Assembly: GCA_022605405.1 (NCBI GenBank) | Contig: JABYQQ010000033.1 | Location: 248,001 to 312,000, forward strand | Length of the DNA: 64,000 bases | Reading direction: 5' to 3' | Source: Earliella scabrosa | Lineage: Eukaryota; Basidiomycota; Agaricomycetes; Polyporales; Polyporaceae | Shown: positions 11,952-23,663 of the stretch, one piece after another | How the letters are laid out: the number at the start of each line of letters is the position of its first letter | How positions within the stretch are numbered: position 1 is the stretch's first letter | The notes under the pieces: model-generated | Database searches by the model: none | The model's input: the letters and a program-made list of their open reading frames with translations, nothing else | What the model was told of the DNA's origin: nothing | Translations under genes and position numbers: made by a program

Positions 11952-12584
11952 AGTGGTGGCGGTAGTGGTAAAGGATGCAAGACGATCCACACTACAACGC
12001 CAAGGTCGATGGAAGGCGATATGACGCTCGTGTCCTAGCCTTCCCACGCGAAACGCACAAGACGCGCACCTGGCTGTGACGCATTGATGGGCGGGCCGCT
12101 TGGCGGTGCAGAACGGTGAGATCTGGAGACCGGAGGTGTTCTGAAGACACGAAACAGCAAAATGTACTCACTCTTGTCTTCAGAGCTAGACAGCAGAGAC
12201 TGAGAGATACACTCCGGCGCACATGTTTGCCTGGTCTTCACAACGTCTGCACGTCGATGGCGAAGGGGTCAGTCGCATGATATGAGCATAATACACAGCA
12301 TACAGAGCATCGCAATCATGAACTCACCAGAAGTGCTAGCATTTCAGACGAGTAATCCGGTGTCGCAGGCCCTGCCAGATAGATTGATATACTAATGCAC
12401 ACAGTAGGTGCAATCGGTGATTCACGTGGAAGCAGATAGATACACAAGTTCCTAGGCGCATACACCGAATCTTCAGTAGAAGCTTGGGGAGCGTGAAGAG
12501 AGCGCACTCACTATAGATACACGGATATCCAGCCCGTCCAATATTCCTGCCCCTATATCCCCCCTTCCTTCGATTCATCAAGCT
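11952..12584. other. Intergenic, no gene seen
   Basis: Upstream of the fusion gene and downstream of ctf8. Only short unrelated frames are present. Confidence 0.4.
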
Positions 12585-13133
12585 TCAAGCCTTGCTCCCT
12601 ATCCGCGACAGCGGCGCCGCGCTCGAGCTCTTCCCAGAGCTGCCCACCACGGGCATCGGCCGCTTCGAGAACACCATCTTCCGCTTGACGATCGCGACCA
12701 CGTCCCAGCTCTTCGAACCCGCGTCGCGCGGCTCGTCCACCTCCATAGCCTCACCTGGACGTGTCTGTGCGCCATCCCCGCCCGGAGGCGGGTCGTTCCG
12801 ATGCAGGACGGCGAGCGGCTTTGGGAGGTTCACGAGCTTGCCTTCGAGGAGGTGGTGCCCGATCATGAGCGTCGGCTTGTTCTGGGCAAGTCCCCATACG
12901 CGCCAGGCTCGTCCATCATTCCACCAGAAGGAGGGGAATGTGAGAGCACTCACCGTGGCCGGATCCACGCGCAGTTTGCCCACCAGCTGCCCGCTCTTGT
13001 CTCCTTCGACCTCCAGCGCGCCTTGTAGCTCGATGAGAACGAGTCCTTCCGTGCCAAATTGGACGAGCTGGGGAGGCAGCGGGCGACGTTGGGACCCAGG
13101 GTCGGGGAGGTTGACGTTGACAGAGATCAGCAT
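12585..13133 (-). CDS. ctf8: Chromosome transmission fidelity protein 8 (Ctf8)
   Basis: Small subunit of the alternative clamp loader Ctf18-Dcc1-Ctf8/RFC, which loads PCNA and supports sister-chromatid cohesion in the nucleus. Exons 13133-12954 and 12881-12585, separated by a 72-nt GTGAGT...CAG intron, give 158 aa, slightly longer than yeast or human Ctf8. The family signature is clear: LVLIELQGALE (about 31-41), GQLVGKLRVDP, then KPTLMIGHHLLEGKLVNLPKPLAVL across the exon junction. The C-terminal 70 residues are poorly conserved and basic/serine-rich. The start is the ATG of MLISVNVNLPDPG; the open frame upstream has no other ATG. Four ACGCGT boxes lie within 150 bp upstream, as expected for an S-phase gene controlled by an MBF-type factor. 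Confidence 0.88.
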   Translation of the reverse strand: MLISVNVNLPDPGSQRRPLPPQLVQFGTEGLVLIELQGALEVEGDKSGQLVGKLRVDPATVSALTFPSFWWNDGRAWRVWGLAQNKPTLMIGHHLLEGKLVNLPKPLAVLHRNDPPPGGDGAQTRPGEAMEVDEPRDAGSKSWDVVAIVKRKMVFSKRPMPVVGSSGKSSSAAPLSRIGSKA

Positions 13134-13155
13134 TTTGCACGCATGGGCATGGGAG

Positions 13156-13279
13156 ACGCGTCGAGACGAGGTGGACAACACGAGCGCGGGATGTGATGAC
13201 GGTCAAGACGAGACGAGTCCGACGCGACGCGTCGCGTCACGGCCCTACTAGTACTATGTGACGCGTTATGGCAACGCGT
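13156..13279 (-). promoter_or_regulatory. Cluster of four ACGCGT (MCB) boxes
   Basis: Palindromic ACGCGT hexamers occur at 13156, 13227, 13261 and 13274, followed by an E-box CACGTG at 13285. They lie 23-146 bp upstream of the ctf8 ATG. In yeasts ACGCGT is the binding site of the Mbp1/Swi6 (MBF) complex that drives G1/S replication genes; Ctf8 is such a gene, so MBF-type control is inferred. Confidence 0.65.
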
Positions 13280-13436
13280 TATGTCACGTGTCTTTAGGGC
13301 GCTACTTTGGCTTCAGCCGACGCGCTCGACTTCAGGTTGTCAGACGTATATGTAGAAGTACATGTCGAGTTTAATCCACGGCGGTGGTAATAAATACTAC
13401 AAGTATCCCACTTTGCGTTTGCCCGCGCAGCCGATC

Positions 13437-14974
13437 TCACGCGTCGCTCCAGATCTTCTTCGCGGTCTCCACGACGAGGGACAGCTTGGCGCGCATCGCG
13501 TGCTCGTCGATGTTGTTTCCCTCCGAGTGCGAAGCGAACCCACACTGGGGGCTGATGCAGATCCTACACGCGCACGAACGTCAGTGGCACACACAACAGG
13601 GGTCGTACAAGGCACGCACTGGTTCAACGCCTCCTCAAACGTCCGCTTGGGCTCGCCTGACGCGATGATGTTCGCAGCGTTGTGCACGCGCTTGACGAGG
13701 TCGTCCACGTCCTCGAGCTGCGGGAACTTGGACGTGATGAGGCCGAGCACGACCGCCTTGTGCGCGGGGAGGTGCTTGAGCGGCTCGAAGGTGCCCGCGC
13801 GCGGCGTGTCGTACTCGAGGTAGTAGCAGTCGACGTTGGTCTCCTTGAAGAGTCTGATCGCGATGCGGTCGTACGGGCCCTCGCTGAAGTGCCGCCCGTT
13901 CTTGAAGTTGCCGCGGCAGAGGTGCAGGCCGATGGTCATGTCCGTGGGGTGCCCGGTGACGATGTCGTTGTACACGCGGATGTACGTATTCAGGAGCGCC
14001 TCGTGGTCGATTCCGCGCTCCTCCATGCCCTTGATCATCGACTCGGAGCAGAAGTAGGCGAGGAGCGGGTCGTCGAACTGGAGGTTCCTGCAACCTGCAT
14101 CGTAAAGCGCCTGAATCTCGGCCCGGTAGGCGATCACGATGTCCGCGAAGTACTCGTCTGCGCTCCGAGGAGATGAATGTGTGAACGTGAACGTTAGAAT
14201 GCGAATATGGCGATCGAAGCGCACCATCGTTCTTGTAGACGTCCTTCGGATATGCGTATTCGCCGTGCCTGAGATGGAACCATTCGGGGGCCGCCATCGT
14301 GATCTTAATATTCTTGTGTTCCTAGTTGAGATGGCAATGAGCGTGCGTGGATGGGAACGTAGAGCTGATGCAGGACACACTTCGGGGGCCGTGAGCGCCT
14401 TGAGGGCCTCATACTGCGGGATATAGAACGGCTTCGTACGCTTGAGCTTGCCCTGCACGTCTCGTGAGAATAGAACGGGGAAGTAGCACTTGGTGAGTGC
14501 ATACCACGCAGAGATACGAGTCCGCGCCCTTGAAGTCGATGACCTTGAACGCGGCGACGTCCGGGACGTAGTCCATGAACATCTCAGGGGGTACTGCATA
14601 GTTGCATAAGGGAAGGGACGGCTGCACTGATCAGGACATACGCACCAGTTTTCATGAACTTCATGCCCTCCAGATTATCGAAAACGCCGTCGAAGAACAT
14701 GTGTCTGCCTGCCTTGTCCACAGCTGACTTCTCGAATGGCAACTCCGTATACGCACCTCCTAAACTCGCCGTCGGTGATGCTCTTGATCCCAACCTCCCT
14801 CTGCATCGTGATGACTTCACGGATCGCCTCATCTTCCACCGGCGTGAGGTCCTCCTGAGTACACTTGCCGGTATCGAACTCTTTGCGCTTCGCGAGGAGC
14901 TTCTCTGGACGCTTGAGCGAGCCACAGTGTTCGGCGCGGAAGGGGGGCTTGAGCTTGAGAGTGGGAGCAGACAT
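13437..14974 (-). CDS. MetE C-terminal-domain-like methyltransferase
   Basis: Member of the UROD/MetE-like superfamily, resembling the catalytic half of cobalamin-independent methionine synthase (methyl transfer to a thiol via zinc). Seven exons (14974-14757, 14704-14646, 14593-14505, 14452-14381, 14321-14225, 14157-13620, 13563-13437) give 399 aa. Expected zinc ligands are present: His257 and Cys259 in GLHLCRGN, Glu293 in YYLEYD, Cys365 in ISPQCGFASH. Other family blocks are SITDGEFRRHMFFDG and NLQFDDPLL. At 399 residues it lacks the N-terminal folate-binding half of full MetE (about 750 aa), so it is probably not the main methionine synthase. No targeting signal is seen; cytosolic. Whether it uses homocysteine is not shown by sequence. 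Confidence 0.88.
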
Positions 14975-16848
14975 GGTGGAAGAGGTGAGCGGCGAGGCGA
15001 ATAGATAGAGGGGATTATATGGAGAGGAGGGCAGAGTTCTCAAGGGCGGCGGCCGCAGAGGACCTGGGTTAGGATATATGTTTACCCCGCGAGGGAAGTC
15101 CCATGTATCTTGATTAGCAGTCACGATCAGCCGAGCGGCCACCGTACTAATCGTCTAATGGCACGCTGGGAGGGCCGTGTCCCCTTTGGGCCACAGACGG
15201 GCATGCTTGGGAGGTCGACTGACTGTGCATGTGATGCACCACCGCAGGTCGGTTGGAAATGGCGGAGAGTCAGGACATCGCTGCCTGCTAGAACGCACCA
15301 GCGCCGGCCAAAACAACGCTCGTAGCTCCGCTCGAGCTGCATGCAAGAATGTGTGGGTGTTGCTTTGCGCGATATGCCTCTCGTGGGCCGCAGTCTGGGA
15401 AGTTTGTCAGCTCCCCCTGGCTAGTGCTGCCGTGCGGGTCCCGCGATAGTCGCAGCCAGGTCGCAGCCCTGTGAGTCGCCCAGAACCGAATGGCATTCAG
15501 GTAGCAGGAGTGCATGCTGCGAAGAACAGGGTGGAACAAGGTGAGAGTAGCTCTGGTCGAGGACTTGAAGGAAAGAGGAAGAGAGCGCTGGCAGAGGCCG
15601 CGCTCGCGACGCTCGTCGGCGGCGCCCGCGGACATCCTCCGCCCATCATGTCCCACCCGGTGACCCACCACGCCAGCAACGTTGGCAGCATCGATTGTAT
15701 GCACGTAGTTGCGTGCGATCCCGCCCTGTACCGCCCTGAAGTCGAATCACGTACCAAATTCAGCGCACCTCCCAGGCAATTGCGCCCGCTCTTGCCGTAA
15801 ATGATCCTGGTCCTCGCGCGGCTGCGCCTCAAGGCCTCAAGCTTCAAGCTCTGGCAAGGTCCATCTCTGCCTCAAGGACGGAGATGCTGTCGAGTCTAAT
15901 GCGTGGGGGCAGCCTTGACGAGGGTGGGAGCCGAATGATGATGGTCAGAAGGCAAGATGAGGAATGAGTTGCACTTGGTACGTCCGTGACGGTTCAATAC
16001 ACAAATCAGGTCCTCGGACGTACTCTCCATGGCACAAAATCCCAGTCGCACTAGACTTCTTGTTTGTTGAAGTTCAAGTACTCTATCGACTTCCGCGGCA
16101 TCATCTGTACTCAGATGGTGCAGTTGACAGCTATAGTGGTCATCGCAACACGTCTCTGGCTCGAAGGGTGCACGCAACCCATGCCTCGCACGCCAACGCT
16201 CCAGCCGGTACCTGCCTTGTTGGATACCTCTAGAGGGAGGCGAAGATTGAGCAACTCGATCGCGTCCTCAAGCTGAAGCCTCAATTCCAATCGCGAGCTT
16301 GTGAGGGTTTTGAACAAATTGGCGCTTTGCACGATGATGGAAAGAAGGTGTTGCAGAATGAGGTTAGTCCCCCAAGTTCTAGCGTGGAGGCACATCGTAG
16401 CTTACGAGATGACCAGAATGTCGCACCGGGGTCTACAACGGCTGACCCCTCCGAAACAGTCGTAAGGAGGCTAAGATACATGGTAGAGTGGTGACGCAGT
16501 CCTAGTCTTACACTACACCACACATCGCGCGACCTTCACCTTCCTAGTCATTCAATGCTACTATCATCGTCCCTATTGCTAGCTCTAGGACTCATTGGGA
16601 ACCCCTAATGCTCTCTGCCGTTCTTCGTGGAGCGCTGTGACGGTTCGGTGAACGCTGATCGCGACATTTGCCAGGCCTAAAAACGATGACGCAGCCTCGA
16701 AGGACCCGCCTCGGGTGGTCGAAGTCTTTTGCATCGCTACTTCAGCCTGACAACTGTCCCTGTTCTGCTCGCGTTCGCAGATCGTTGTCATTACGGAGCA
16801 CAAGGCATACAAATGAGCAAGGTGGTATCTAGATTCATTGACAGAGAC
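14975..16848. other. Intergenic, no gene seen
   Basis: About 1.9 kb with only short overlapping frames on both strands. I find no conserved protein, RNA gene or repeat. It contains the upstream region of the MetE-like gene at its left end and the 3' flank of the F-box-like gene at its right end. Confidence 0.4.
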
Positions 16849-18464
16849 CTAATCGGTGTCGACCTCCAACTCGGATTCATCGGAATCATCCTCTTCAGCT
16901 GCATCGTCACCGCTTGCATCTGAACCGAGGTCGCCTTCCGACTGGAGCCAATCTTCGTAATCCGTGATATAATTTTTGATAGGACTTCTGACCGCGGTGG
17001 CAGAGACAACACATTCGCCGTCCGGTTTCAACTCGACCATGGTGTTGCCGTGCGTCCGGTGACTTCTGATAGTCACCTTCACGTACTCGAGGCGCGACCC
17101 CGGTCTGTCGCGAACACGCCGGGCGTACCCCTCAATGTCCATCTCTGCGACGTCCTCCTCGATCAGATAGTGAGCATCTCCGTTTTCCAATGCATCGCCA
17201 TAAAAGTTGCAGAATTCCAGCTCTAGGATGAATGACGTGAGCGAATCGGACAGCGCTGCGAGGATCGTGTCGATCCCATCCTGAAAACACAGGGATGAGT
17301 TCCGATGAATGGAGTGAGTGAGGGCCGAACTTGTGTGAAGCTCACCGTGATGTCCTTCAGAGCGATGCGGTCATCCCCGGTGACGTAGCAGTTGAGATCC
17401 AAGCTCGACAGCGGCGGAGTCCGTTGTTTTGCCAGAGCCGCAACCCACTCGGGTTTAGATAAAGGCCGACATCCCGTCGCCGATCGGATTTCCAGACCCT
17501 GCGGCCGAGTATCGTCCAGCACGGCCTTCATAACCTTGATCATGGCCTTAGATCCCTCGATATCGGTGAGCGTCACCCTCCGAACGTGGCAGGTTAGACG
17601 GAGGAAATAGAGATCCAGCAAGGACCCGATGTAGCGCTCCAGCGAACGCCACGTGCCATTTCGCCGCTGCCATGTCTTATTCTTCGTTCTCAGGTCGGGG
17701 TAATGAGCAATCGTGGCCTTGTAGTTTGGTGCAGAGCAACTGAGCTGGATGACGAGGGTGGCGAGATTAGGAAAGGCGAGGACGTAATGGGAAATCACAA
17801 GGGGCAACTTTGGGTCGTACAGCAAAAGCTCGCGTAGACAGGAGTACGCCACTCCCTCGGGGGGGCTAGCCACTACGTCCACGGGATCATATAGATTCAG
17901 CACTTCGAGTGTGTCTTGCGAGTGGCGCAGGACCTCGAGTACATTGACGGCTACGTCATCGGCATCACTGGCAGCGAAGCCGAGATGAACGCTCCGAAAC
18001 TGCGAACGCGAGCTGCGGATCATGGCGATGGCTTGCGTATTCGCGAAGGATGTGCGGAGGTGCTTGATCGACGCTATCTGGGCAACGGCACTGTTGATTT
18101 GCAGGTCGGATAGCGGGTCAGATGCATCAGTAAGGAAGCTCAGCAATTTGAGGCTAGAGCGCGAGGCGACGTGGAAGAAGAGGTCGGAGAGGGCCCCGTG
18201 ATAGTTCTCGGGCGGGGAGGAACAGAATATCAGGGAGTGGAGGTACTGGTAGCGTTTCCCCTCCTCTGCTCGCATGAACAGGAAGAACGAATCGTACTTG
18301 GTGTCCTCCCGGATCTCGATATCTCTGTCCTTGAGGAGGATGCGCGCGCCCGCGCGTCGTAACGTGCTGCACGTTCGCATCATGCGCGACTGTGTCTTGA
18401 GATCGGCCGAGGATGCGGCCATGATCATGAGGAGAACGTCGAGGTTCAGTTTGGGACGATTCAT
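16849..18464 (-). CDS. F-box-like leucine-rich protein (copy 2, intact)
   Basis: Exons 18464-17346 and 17280-16849 (65-nt phase-0 intron) give 516 aa. Residues 1-45 carry the F-box-like motif (LNLDVLLMIMAASSADLKTQ, SRMMRTCSTLRRAGARILL); the rest is leucine-rich repeats. The tail has a conserved YVKVTIRSHRTHGNTMVELK block and ends in a strongly acidic stretch (DDAAEEDDSDESELEVDTD). The tail intron position matches copy 1 at 2527-4186. This is the best-preserved member in the window and the reference against which the decayed copies were read. It lies just downstream (in transcription direction) of its tandem pseudogene at 19321-20073. Role as a ubiquitin-ligase adaptor is inferred. Confidence 0.85.
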
Positions 18465-18602
18465 CTAGTGCAACCAGTTATGAAGGGCCCAAGTCAAAGA
18501 GTATAAACTCGCCACTCACCTCGGAGAGAAGCACGAAGTCGGTGGCAAAAGGGACAAGCGCGCCCCACGCCGGTTCCGCAGAGCGTCCACGATGCCTATA
18601 TA
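18465..18602 (-). promoter_or_regulatory. TATA box and 5'-UTR intron of the F-box-like gene
   Basis: A TATATA sits at 18597-18602. A probable 55-nt intron (GTGAGTGGC at 18519 to CACTAG at 18465) ends immediately before the ATG, so the start codon opens exon 2. A similar GTGAGTGG donor is retained upstream of the decayed copies at 19321-20073 and 47088-47380, which supports it being real. Confidence 0.55.
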
Positions 18603-19060
18603 GTCCGAACACGAGCCCTTGTTCCGTGGGCGGCGTCCTCGCTGGGCAAGAACAGAGCTAGCTGCCTGGGGCACAGCCTCGGCCTACAGGTAGCCAGAGT
18701 GATGCAGACTTTGTACTCATGGCGCTCTAATTCGTGTCACGGACGAGACCGTGGAAAGCGAACGTTGCTGAGCAATGATAGCACAACGCCAGCGGCAGAG
18801 GAACAAACGCTGCCTTGTCCGCCAATATGGCAAGCACAGGGACTGACTGAATCAGTTTATAGGTATCGATCTCTTCTGTCAAGAGAGGATTCAGGGCTGC
18901 CAAAGAAGGTACAATTCCAATCAATGCAAGAGCTCGTCAGGAACAACTTCGTACGTCGTAAGAGCTGAGTTGATGAGAACGACCGCTGGGAACGGGACAG
19001 CGTTCCATGTTTTCAGGCCCGGGAGATCCAAAGTGCACGTTAATAGAGACGGAGTGCAAA

Positions 19061-19122
19061 GGAAGAGGAGGAGGTGGTGGTGGTGCCACGTGGTGGTGGA
19101 GGAGGTGGAGGTGGAGGTGGAA
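19061..19122. repeat. Purine-rich GGA/GGT microsatellite
   Basis: Imperfect run of GGT, GGA and GAGGTG triplets, interrupted by GCCACG. It lies in the gap between the intact F-box-like gene and its decayed copy. Confidence 0.8.
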
Positions 19123-19320
19123 GAGCACCAATTTGGGTGGGAGAATAGCAAACGCGCGCCGCGTCTCGCCCGGCTGCGCGCTCGCCTCGAATGTGAATAC
19201 TGTACATGTGCTACCCTCCCCGGTGGATCGTTTCTCAGTCCCTACATACATCAGGTGAGACACGGAGCACAACGTCTGTAAGTGAGCACGCGAAGGCAGA
19301 TTCATCGACAAGAGTGCTGG

Positions 19321-20073
19321 CTACAAAACCAAACCCAATTCATCAGAATCATCATCCCCTCCGGCTTCTCCGTCACCGCCTGCATGTAAAATGAAATTGC
19401 CTCTTGACTGGAGCCATTGTTCGTAGCGTGCAATACATGCGTCGTCATACACACTGCGAAGAGCGGAGGTGGAGGTGAGTACACCACACCCTCCGGGAGA
19501 CACGCCACTCGCGCCCCGGAATAATCCATGTCCAGTCCTGCGAATGGCGGAGGATATCGAGTACATTGGCACTTGGATCATCATTAAAGCCGAGAAATAC
19601 GCGCTGAAACTGCGAGCGCGAGTTGCGGAGGATGTCGCTGGCCTGCGTACCTGCTGAGCTGATGTGGAGGTCTTTGATTGACCCTATCTGCATGACCGCA
19701 TTGTTGGAATGCGGGTCGGCTAGCAGACCATAGTCTTCTAGGAATCTCAACGACTTGAAGGTAGAATGAGCGGCGAGCTGGAGGAAGAGGTCGGAGAGGG
19801 CCCTCCGGTGGTTCTTGGCCGGGTGCACCAAAACCACGGTGAGGGAGTGGAGGTATGAGTAGCGTATCCGCTCATCTGCTCGCATGAACGGGAGGAACGA
19901 GTTGATTTTGGTGTCCTCCGTAACATCGATATTTCTCTCCCTTAGGATGACGCGCGCACCCTCGTGGCGCAGCGTGCTGCATGTTCGCATCATTTGCGAC
20001 TGTGTCTTGAGATCGGCCGAGGACGCGGTCATGATCATAAGGAGAACGTCAAGTTCAGTATGCGACGATCCAT
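19321..20073 (-). pseudogene. Decayed tandem copy of the F-box-like gene
   Basis: Reading from the ATG at 20073 gives MDRRILNL and then runs out of frame: compared with GAACCTCGACGTT of the intact copy, this one has GAACTTGACGTT, a one-base loss near 20050. After the shift the next about 190 codons match copy 2 closely (DVLLMIMTASSADLKTQSQM, ALSDLFLQLAAHS). At RHSQD the frame shifts again (ACLPEGVVYS remains readable), and then the sequence jumps straight to the acidic tail (ARYEQWLQSRGNF...DDDSDELGL), so about 230 middle codons are missing. The upstream GTGAGTGGC UTR donor is preserved. It is a dead, internally deleted duplicate. Confidence 0.85.
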
Positions 20074-20281
20074 CTGGTGCGTTCAAGTGAGTGAGCTGCC
20101 AGGACGAGTCTCAACAAAGGGTCTGAAGTTGCCACTCACCTCAACCTTCGAGGATGGTCGTGGCTCCAAGCAAGCGCGCGTAGCTTTAGTTCTTAGCCGC
20201 ATCACCACACCACGTGCTAGAGGCGAAGGACTCGTCGGAACATGCAATGTTGCTCATCGCTAACTACACGGCGATCACGTT

Positions 20282-21695
20282 CTAGTATGCCGACGGCTGA
20301 TGCTCTGTGCCCCTACTGCTCCGCCATGTCTCTGGACCCTATGACGCACAATGAGCCGAGACGCTGCTGAAAATGCAACAGGACTTACAGTCCTATTCTT
20401 GATCCTTTGGTTCTTGATCCGTCGCATGAACCAATCTTTGGCAGTTGCCCCAGTATCGTACTTTCCAGGCGGGACTTTCGCGATGGCTTCCGCAATCATT
20501 GGGCTCTCGTCAGACAGAGCGCGGAGTTCGATGGAGTTCCCGGGACGCGTGAAGAACACTAGCGACCAACGCTCATACTTCCCTTGCTCCTTCGGAGGGG
20601 GGCTGGACAAAGCAGTGAGTAAATATCAGGAACACAATGGAAAGAAAGCTGACGCACACCACACGATGCAGATTGGACCTGAGGATGCCCCCACTGAAGA
20701 TGGACATTGCGTCTCCGAGATTGCAGATGGCGTGTCCCGGAATGGGCTACGAAGGGTGATGAATGTACGCACAAGGGGAGGTAAAAGTCTCACTTACGCG
20801 CACATATTGCCATTCGCTCGTGTCAGGAACCATGACCTGCAACCCTCCGAGTCGATTGTGTAAGAAAGACTAATGCAGCACTCTTGAGGTTAGGTGCGGT
20901 GGAAAGAAGCCATGACGTCAAAAGACATACCAGAGATCCGAAGTCAGTATGCGCCCCGATCGCCGCTTGAGTCTCCGAGATACCATCTGGCTTCGGCGGG
21001 TTCTTGATGCACCTCGCTTCGCTGCCGCTCGGCTCTTCAAGAGGATGGCGCTTCGCGAGCGTACCTTTGGGCAGCCCGAGCCTGTCACTCAACACATCGA
21101 GCAGCACATAGTTGACTTCCAGCGACTTCTGAACGAATGGCTTGATCGTCGACTCCATCCTCGCATTCACTGTAGAAGGGTACTCGCGATGCACTCTCCC
21201 GGGCCATGCAAGCGCGTCGTCCTTGGCGACATTGATGAATTCAACAGTGTCGAGTGCGCCGGTCTCATCGGTGGCGTTGGCACCTGCTGCTTTATAACTG
21301 GTGCGCAGCAGTATAAGCACGAGGATGTAAGAGGGGGATTGAATACAGAGACGTACCCGAACGAAGAACCCTCGTCTCCTTGCTCGTATGTCATCTTCTC
21401 TTGGAGCGGAAGTCTCATAGTCTCTGCGCCCATTTCGAACATCTGGTCTACCTCCGCCTCCACCCCATGGTTCTTGAGACTGCAACGAGGCCCGATTGAT
21501 GATGACATGAGAACCATGCGATGAGTCGTGCAAGGTATACCGTACGCACTACCAAAATCCAAGTTCAGTTGCGGCCTGCCATAGCTTGTCGATCTCGGCT
21601 TCGTCCCGCTTCTTGATCAACTCGCAGTCAATCACAAGTAGCGGGTGTGCCGGAACGTCATCGGGGAAGGGTGGAAGGTTAAGCAGTCCAGGCAT
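20282..21695 (-). CDS. 2OG-Fe(II) oxygenase, IPNS-like (copy A)
   Basis: Non-haem iron oxygenase of the isopenicillin-N-synthase-like group. It should couple 2-oxoglutarate decarboxylation to oxidation of an unknown small molecule in the cytosol. Seven exons (21695-21550, 21479-21357, 21297-20931, 20869-20798, 20746-20658, 20602-20389, 20338-20282) give 355 aa. Iron ligands are His206 and Asp208 (HTDFGSL) and His263 (NLHRV); the 2OG-binding Arg277/Ser279 sit in ERWSL. The N-terminal half begins MPGLLNLPPFPDD and has the family block ELGFWYLKNHGV. The seventh exon encodes a short tail (GPETWRSSRGTEH) shared by all six copies. All six copies have identical intron positions. A TATA box lies at 21765-21774. 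Confidence 0.92.
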
Positions 21696-21764
21696 GTCAA
21701 GCTAATCTCGTAGGGGTGGATATGTGGAAGGGTTCAAGGGGAGTTAGGTTCGCGCTGGTCCTAG

Positions 21765-21774
21765 TATTTATATA
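21765..21774 (-). promoter_or_regulatory. TATA box of oxygenase copy A
   Basis: TATATAAATA on the minus strand, 69 nt upstream of the ATG. Comparable TATA boxes precede the other five copies. Confidence 0.6.
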
Positions 21775-22162
21775 TGTCAGTCGTCGAGCGCTGCGGCCGC
21801 GTGGGTAGCGATGAGGTCTCGCCGCATTGATGGAGTTCACGAGGTACGTGCGGAGAAGGCTCCGACCCTGTCTTCCATTCCCAGAATAGTCAGGTTCTTC
21901 GCCGAATGCGATGGGTGCTTCGCAGCGATGACATCACGAGGGCGCTGCGCGAACGCCGTTCGCGCGCTCTGAAGTCTGGTGAGCAGCAGCAGAGATCGGT
22001 GTAATTTGTGAGCATCTAGGGTGATTGAGTTGACCTCTTACGAAATAGAGCGTGAGAGAGTCCATTGCATCTTGTCAACCAAAGAACAGAAATTACCAAC
22101 ACGGACTACGACGTCCTTCGATATCGTACAGTCATACTCGTGCAGACTGACGTTCTGCATCT

Positions 22163-23600
22163 TCACGCAGCAAGGGGCTTATGCTCTGTGCCCCTGCTCG
22201 CACGCCAAATTTCCCCGCCCTTCAAGACAGTCAGCATCGGGCGTACTGCGGAAGCTACTCTCTCAAACGCACCTTCTGGTTCTTCGTCCGCATATTCCTC
22301 ACGCGGCGGAAGAGCCATTCCTTCGACGTCTGTCCTGTCTCGAATAGCTTGCGAAGATGCTCGGGAGCCTTCTCTGCAGCATCGGCAATAAGCGCGCTCG
22401 CTTCCGCGAGAGGTCGAAGCACAACCGAGTCTCCGGGACGGGTGAAGAATATGAGCGAATAGCGCGTGTAATGGGCCTGATATCCGGGCGGCGGTCTGCC
22501 ATTCAACGTCAGCATATCATGGGTGGAACGCGCAGTCAGTGACAGGAGAATGGCCTACTTACACGACACGATGTAGGTTCGACTTCAGCAGCCCGCCACT
22601 GAAGATAGACAGCGCGTCGCCAACATTGCAGATCGCATGGCCAGGGATGGGCTAGAGTACGATACAATGTCATCATAGACCACAGGAGTGGGCCCGCTAC
22701 GAACTCACTTTCACGTATTGCCATTGCGCCGTGCCTGGAACCATGACCTGCAGACCGCCCAGTCTATTGTGCAGGAATGACTGTCGAGAAGGGACGGTGA
22801 GTGCCATTGTCCCCGTGATCTAGGCACCACGTACATACCAAGGATCCGAAGTCGGTATGAGCCGCTAGCGCTGCCTTAACCTCGTCGAAAACACCTGGAT
22901 TCGGGGAGCTCTTAATGACCCGCGCCTCGCACCCGCTATTCTCGCTCGTGTTGTGTCGCTCCGCGAGCGCGCCTTCAGGAAGACCGAGCAGATCGTTGAA
23001 GATATCGAGAAGCGTGTTGATGACTGCCTCAGACTTGCGGACAAACGGCACGATGGTGTCATTCATGCGCGCATTGACCGACTGGGGGTATGTCCGGTGG
23101 ACGACGACTGGATACGCAAGCGCGTCGTCCCTTGCAATGTTGAGAAACTCGACAGAATCGGGCGCGCCAGTCTCGTCGGTGACGGTGGCGCCGGCGGCCT
23201 TGTAGCTACGATGAGAGACGCGCGAGAATCGTGAGCGAGCGGTGCGAGTATGATACAACAGGATGCGTGACTGACCCGAACGAGTACCCGCTGTCGCCTT
23301 GTTCGAACCTAATCTTCTCTTCGAGTGGCAGCGCTAGTGTCTCTGCACCCATGTCGAACATCGCATGGACTTCCTCGTCCGCGCCATGATTCTTCAAGCT
23401 GCATCGACAAAAGCGTAAGCATGCAGTGCGTGATTGAACAGTATCTGTACATACTACCAGAACCCGAGCTCCGTCGCTGCTTTCCATAGCTGAGAAATCT
23501 CATCCGAGTTTCGCGCCTTGAGCAGCTCGTAGTCGATCACGAGGAGGGGGTGGGTGGGGATGTCCTCCGGGAAATGCGGGAAAGTCGTCAGTCCGGGCAT
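22163..23600 (-). CDS. 2OG-Fe(II) oxygenase, IPNS-like (copy B)
   Basis: Seven exons (23600-23455, 23398-23276, 23205-22839, 22780-22709, 22651-22563, 22495-22273, 22219-22163) give 358 aa. Active-site residues are at the same positions as in copy A: His206, Asp208, His263, and Arg277/Ser279 (in TRYSL). Copies A, B and C form one sub-group, with tails ending WRxSRGTEH. B and C share RVRNMRTKNQK/RVKNMRTNNQK before the last intron. Substrate unknown. The start is the ATG of MPGLTTFPHFPED, equivalent to the other copies. Confidence 0.92.
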
Positions 23601-23656
23601 GAGTTAAAGACGGTGCTGTCGTGGTATCCTGACCTTACTGAACATTCATGGATGCG

Positions 23657-23663
23657 TTTATAT
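23657..23663 (-). promoter_or_regulatory. TATA-like box of oxygenase copy B
   Basis: ATATAAA on the minus strand, 56 nt upstream of the ATG. Confidence 0.5.

Noticed and set aside
20823..21533. Single 236-codon open frame as the oxygenase coding sequence
   Set aside because: It reads through introns 2-4; comparison of six paralogues fixes the exon boundaries and the N-terminal exon instead.
22021..22462. Plus-strand frames around 22.0-22.5 kb as a small gene
   Set aside because: They overlap the last exons of oxygenase copy B in antisense and are not conserved at the equivalent place in copies A and C.
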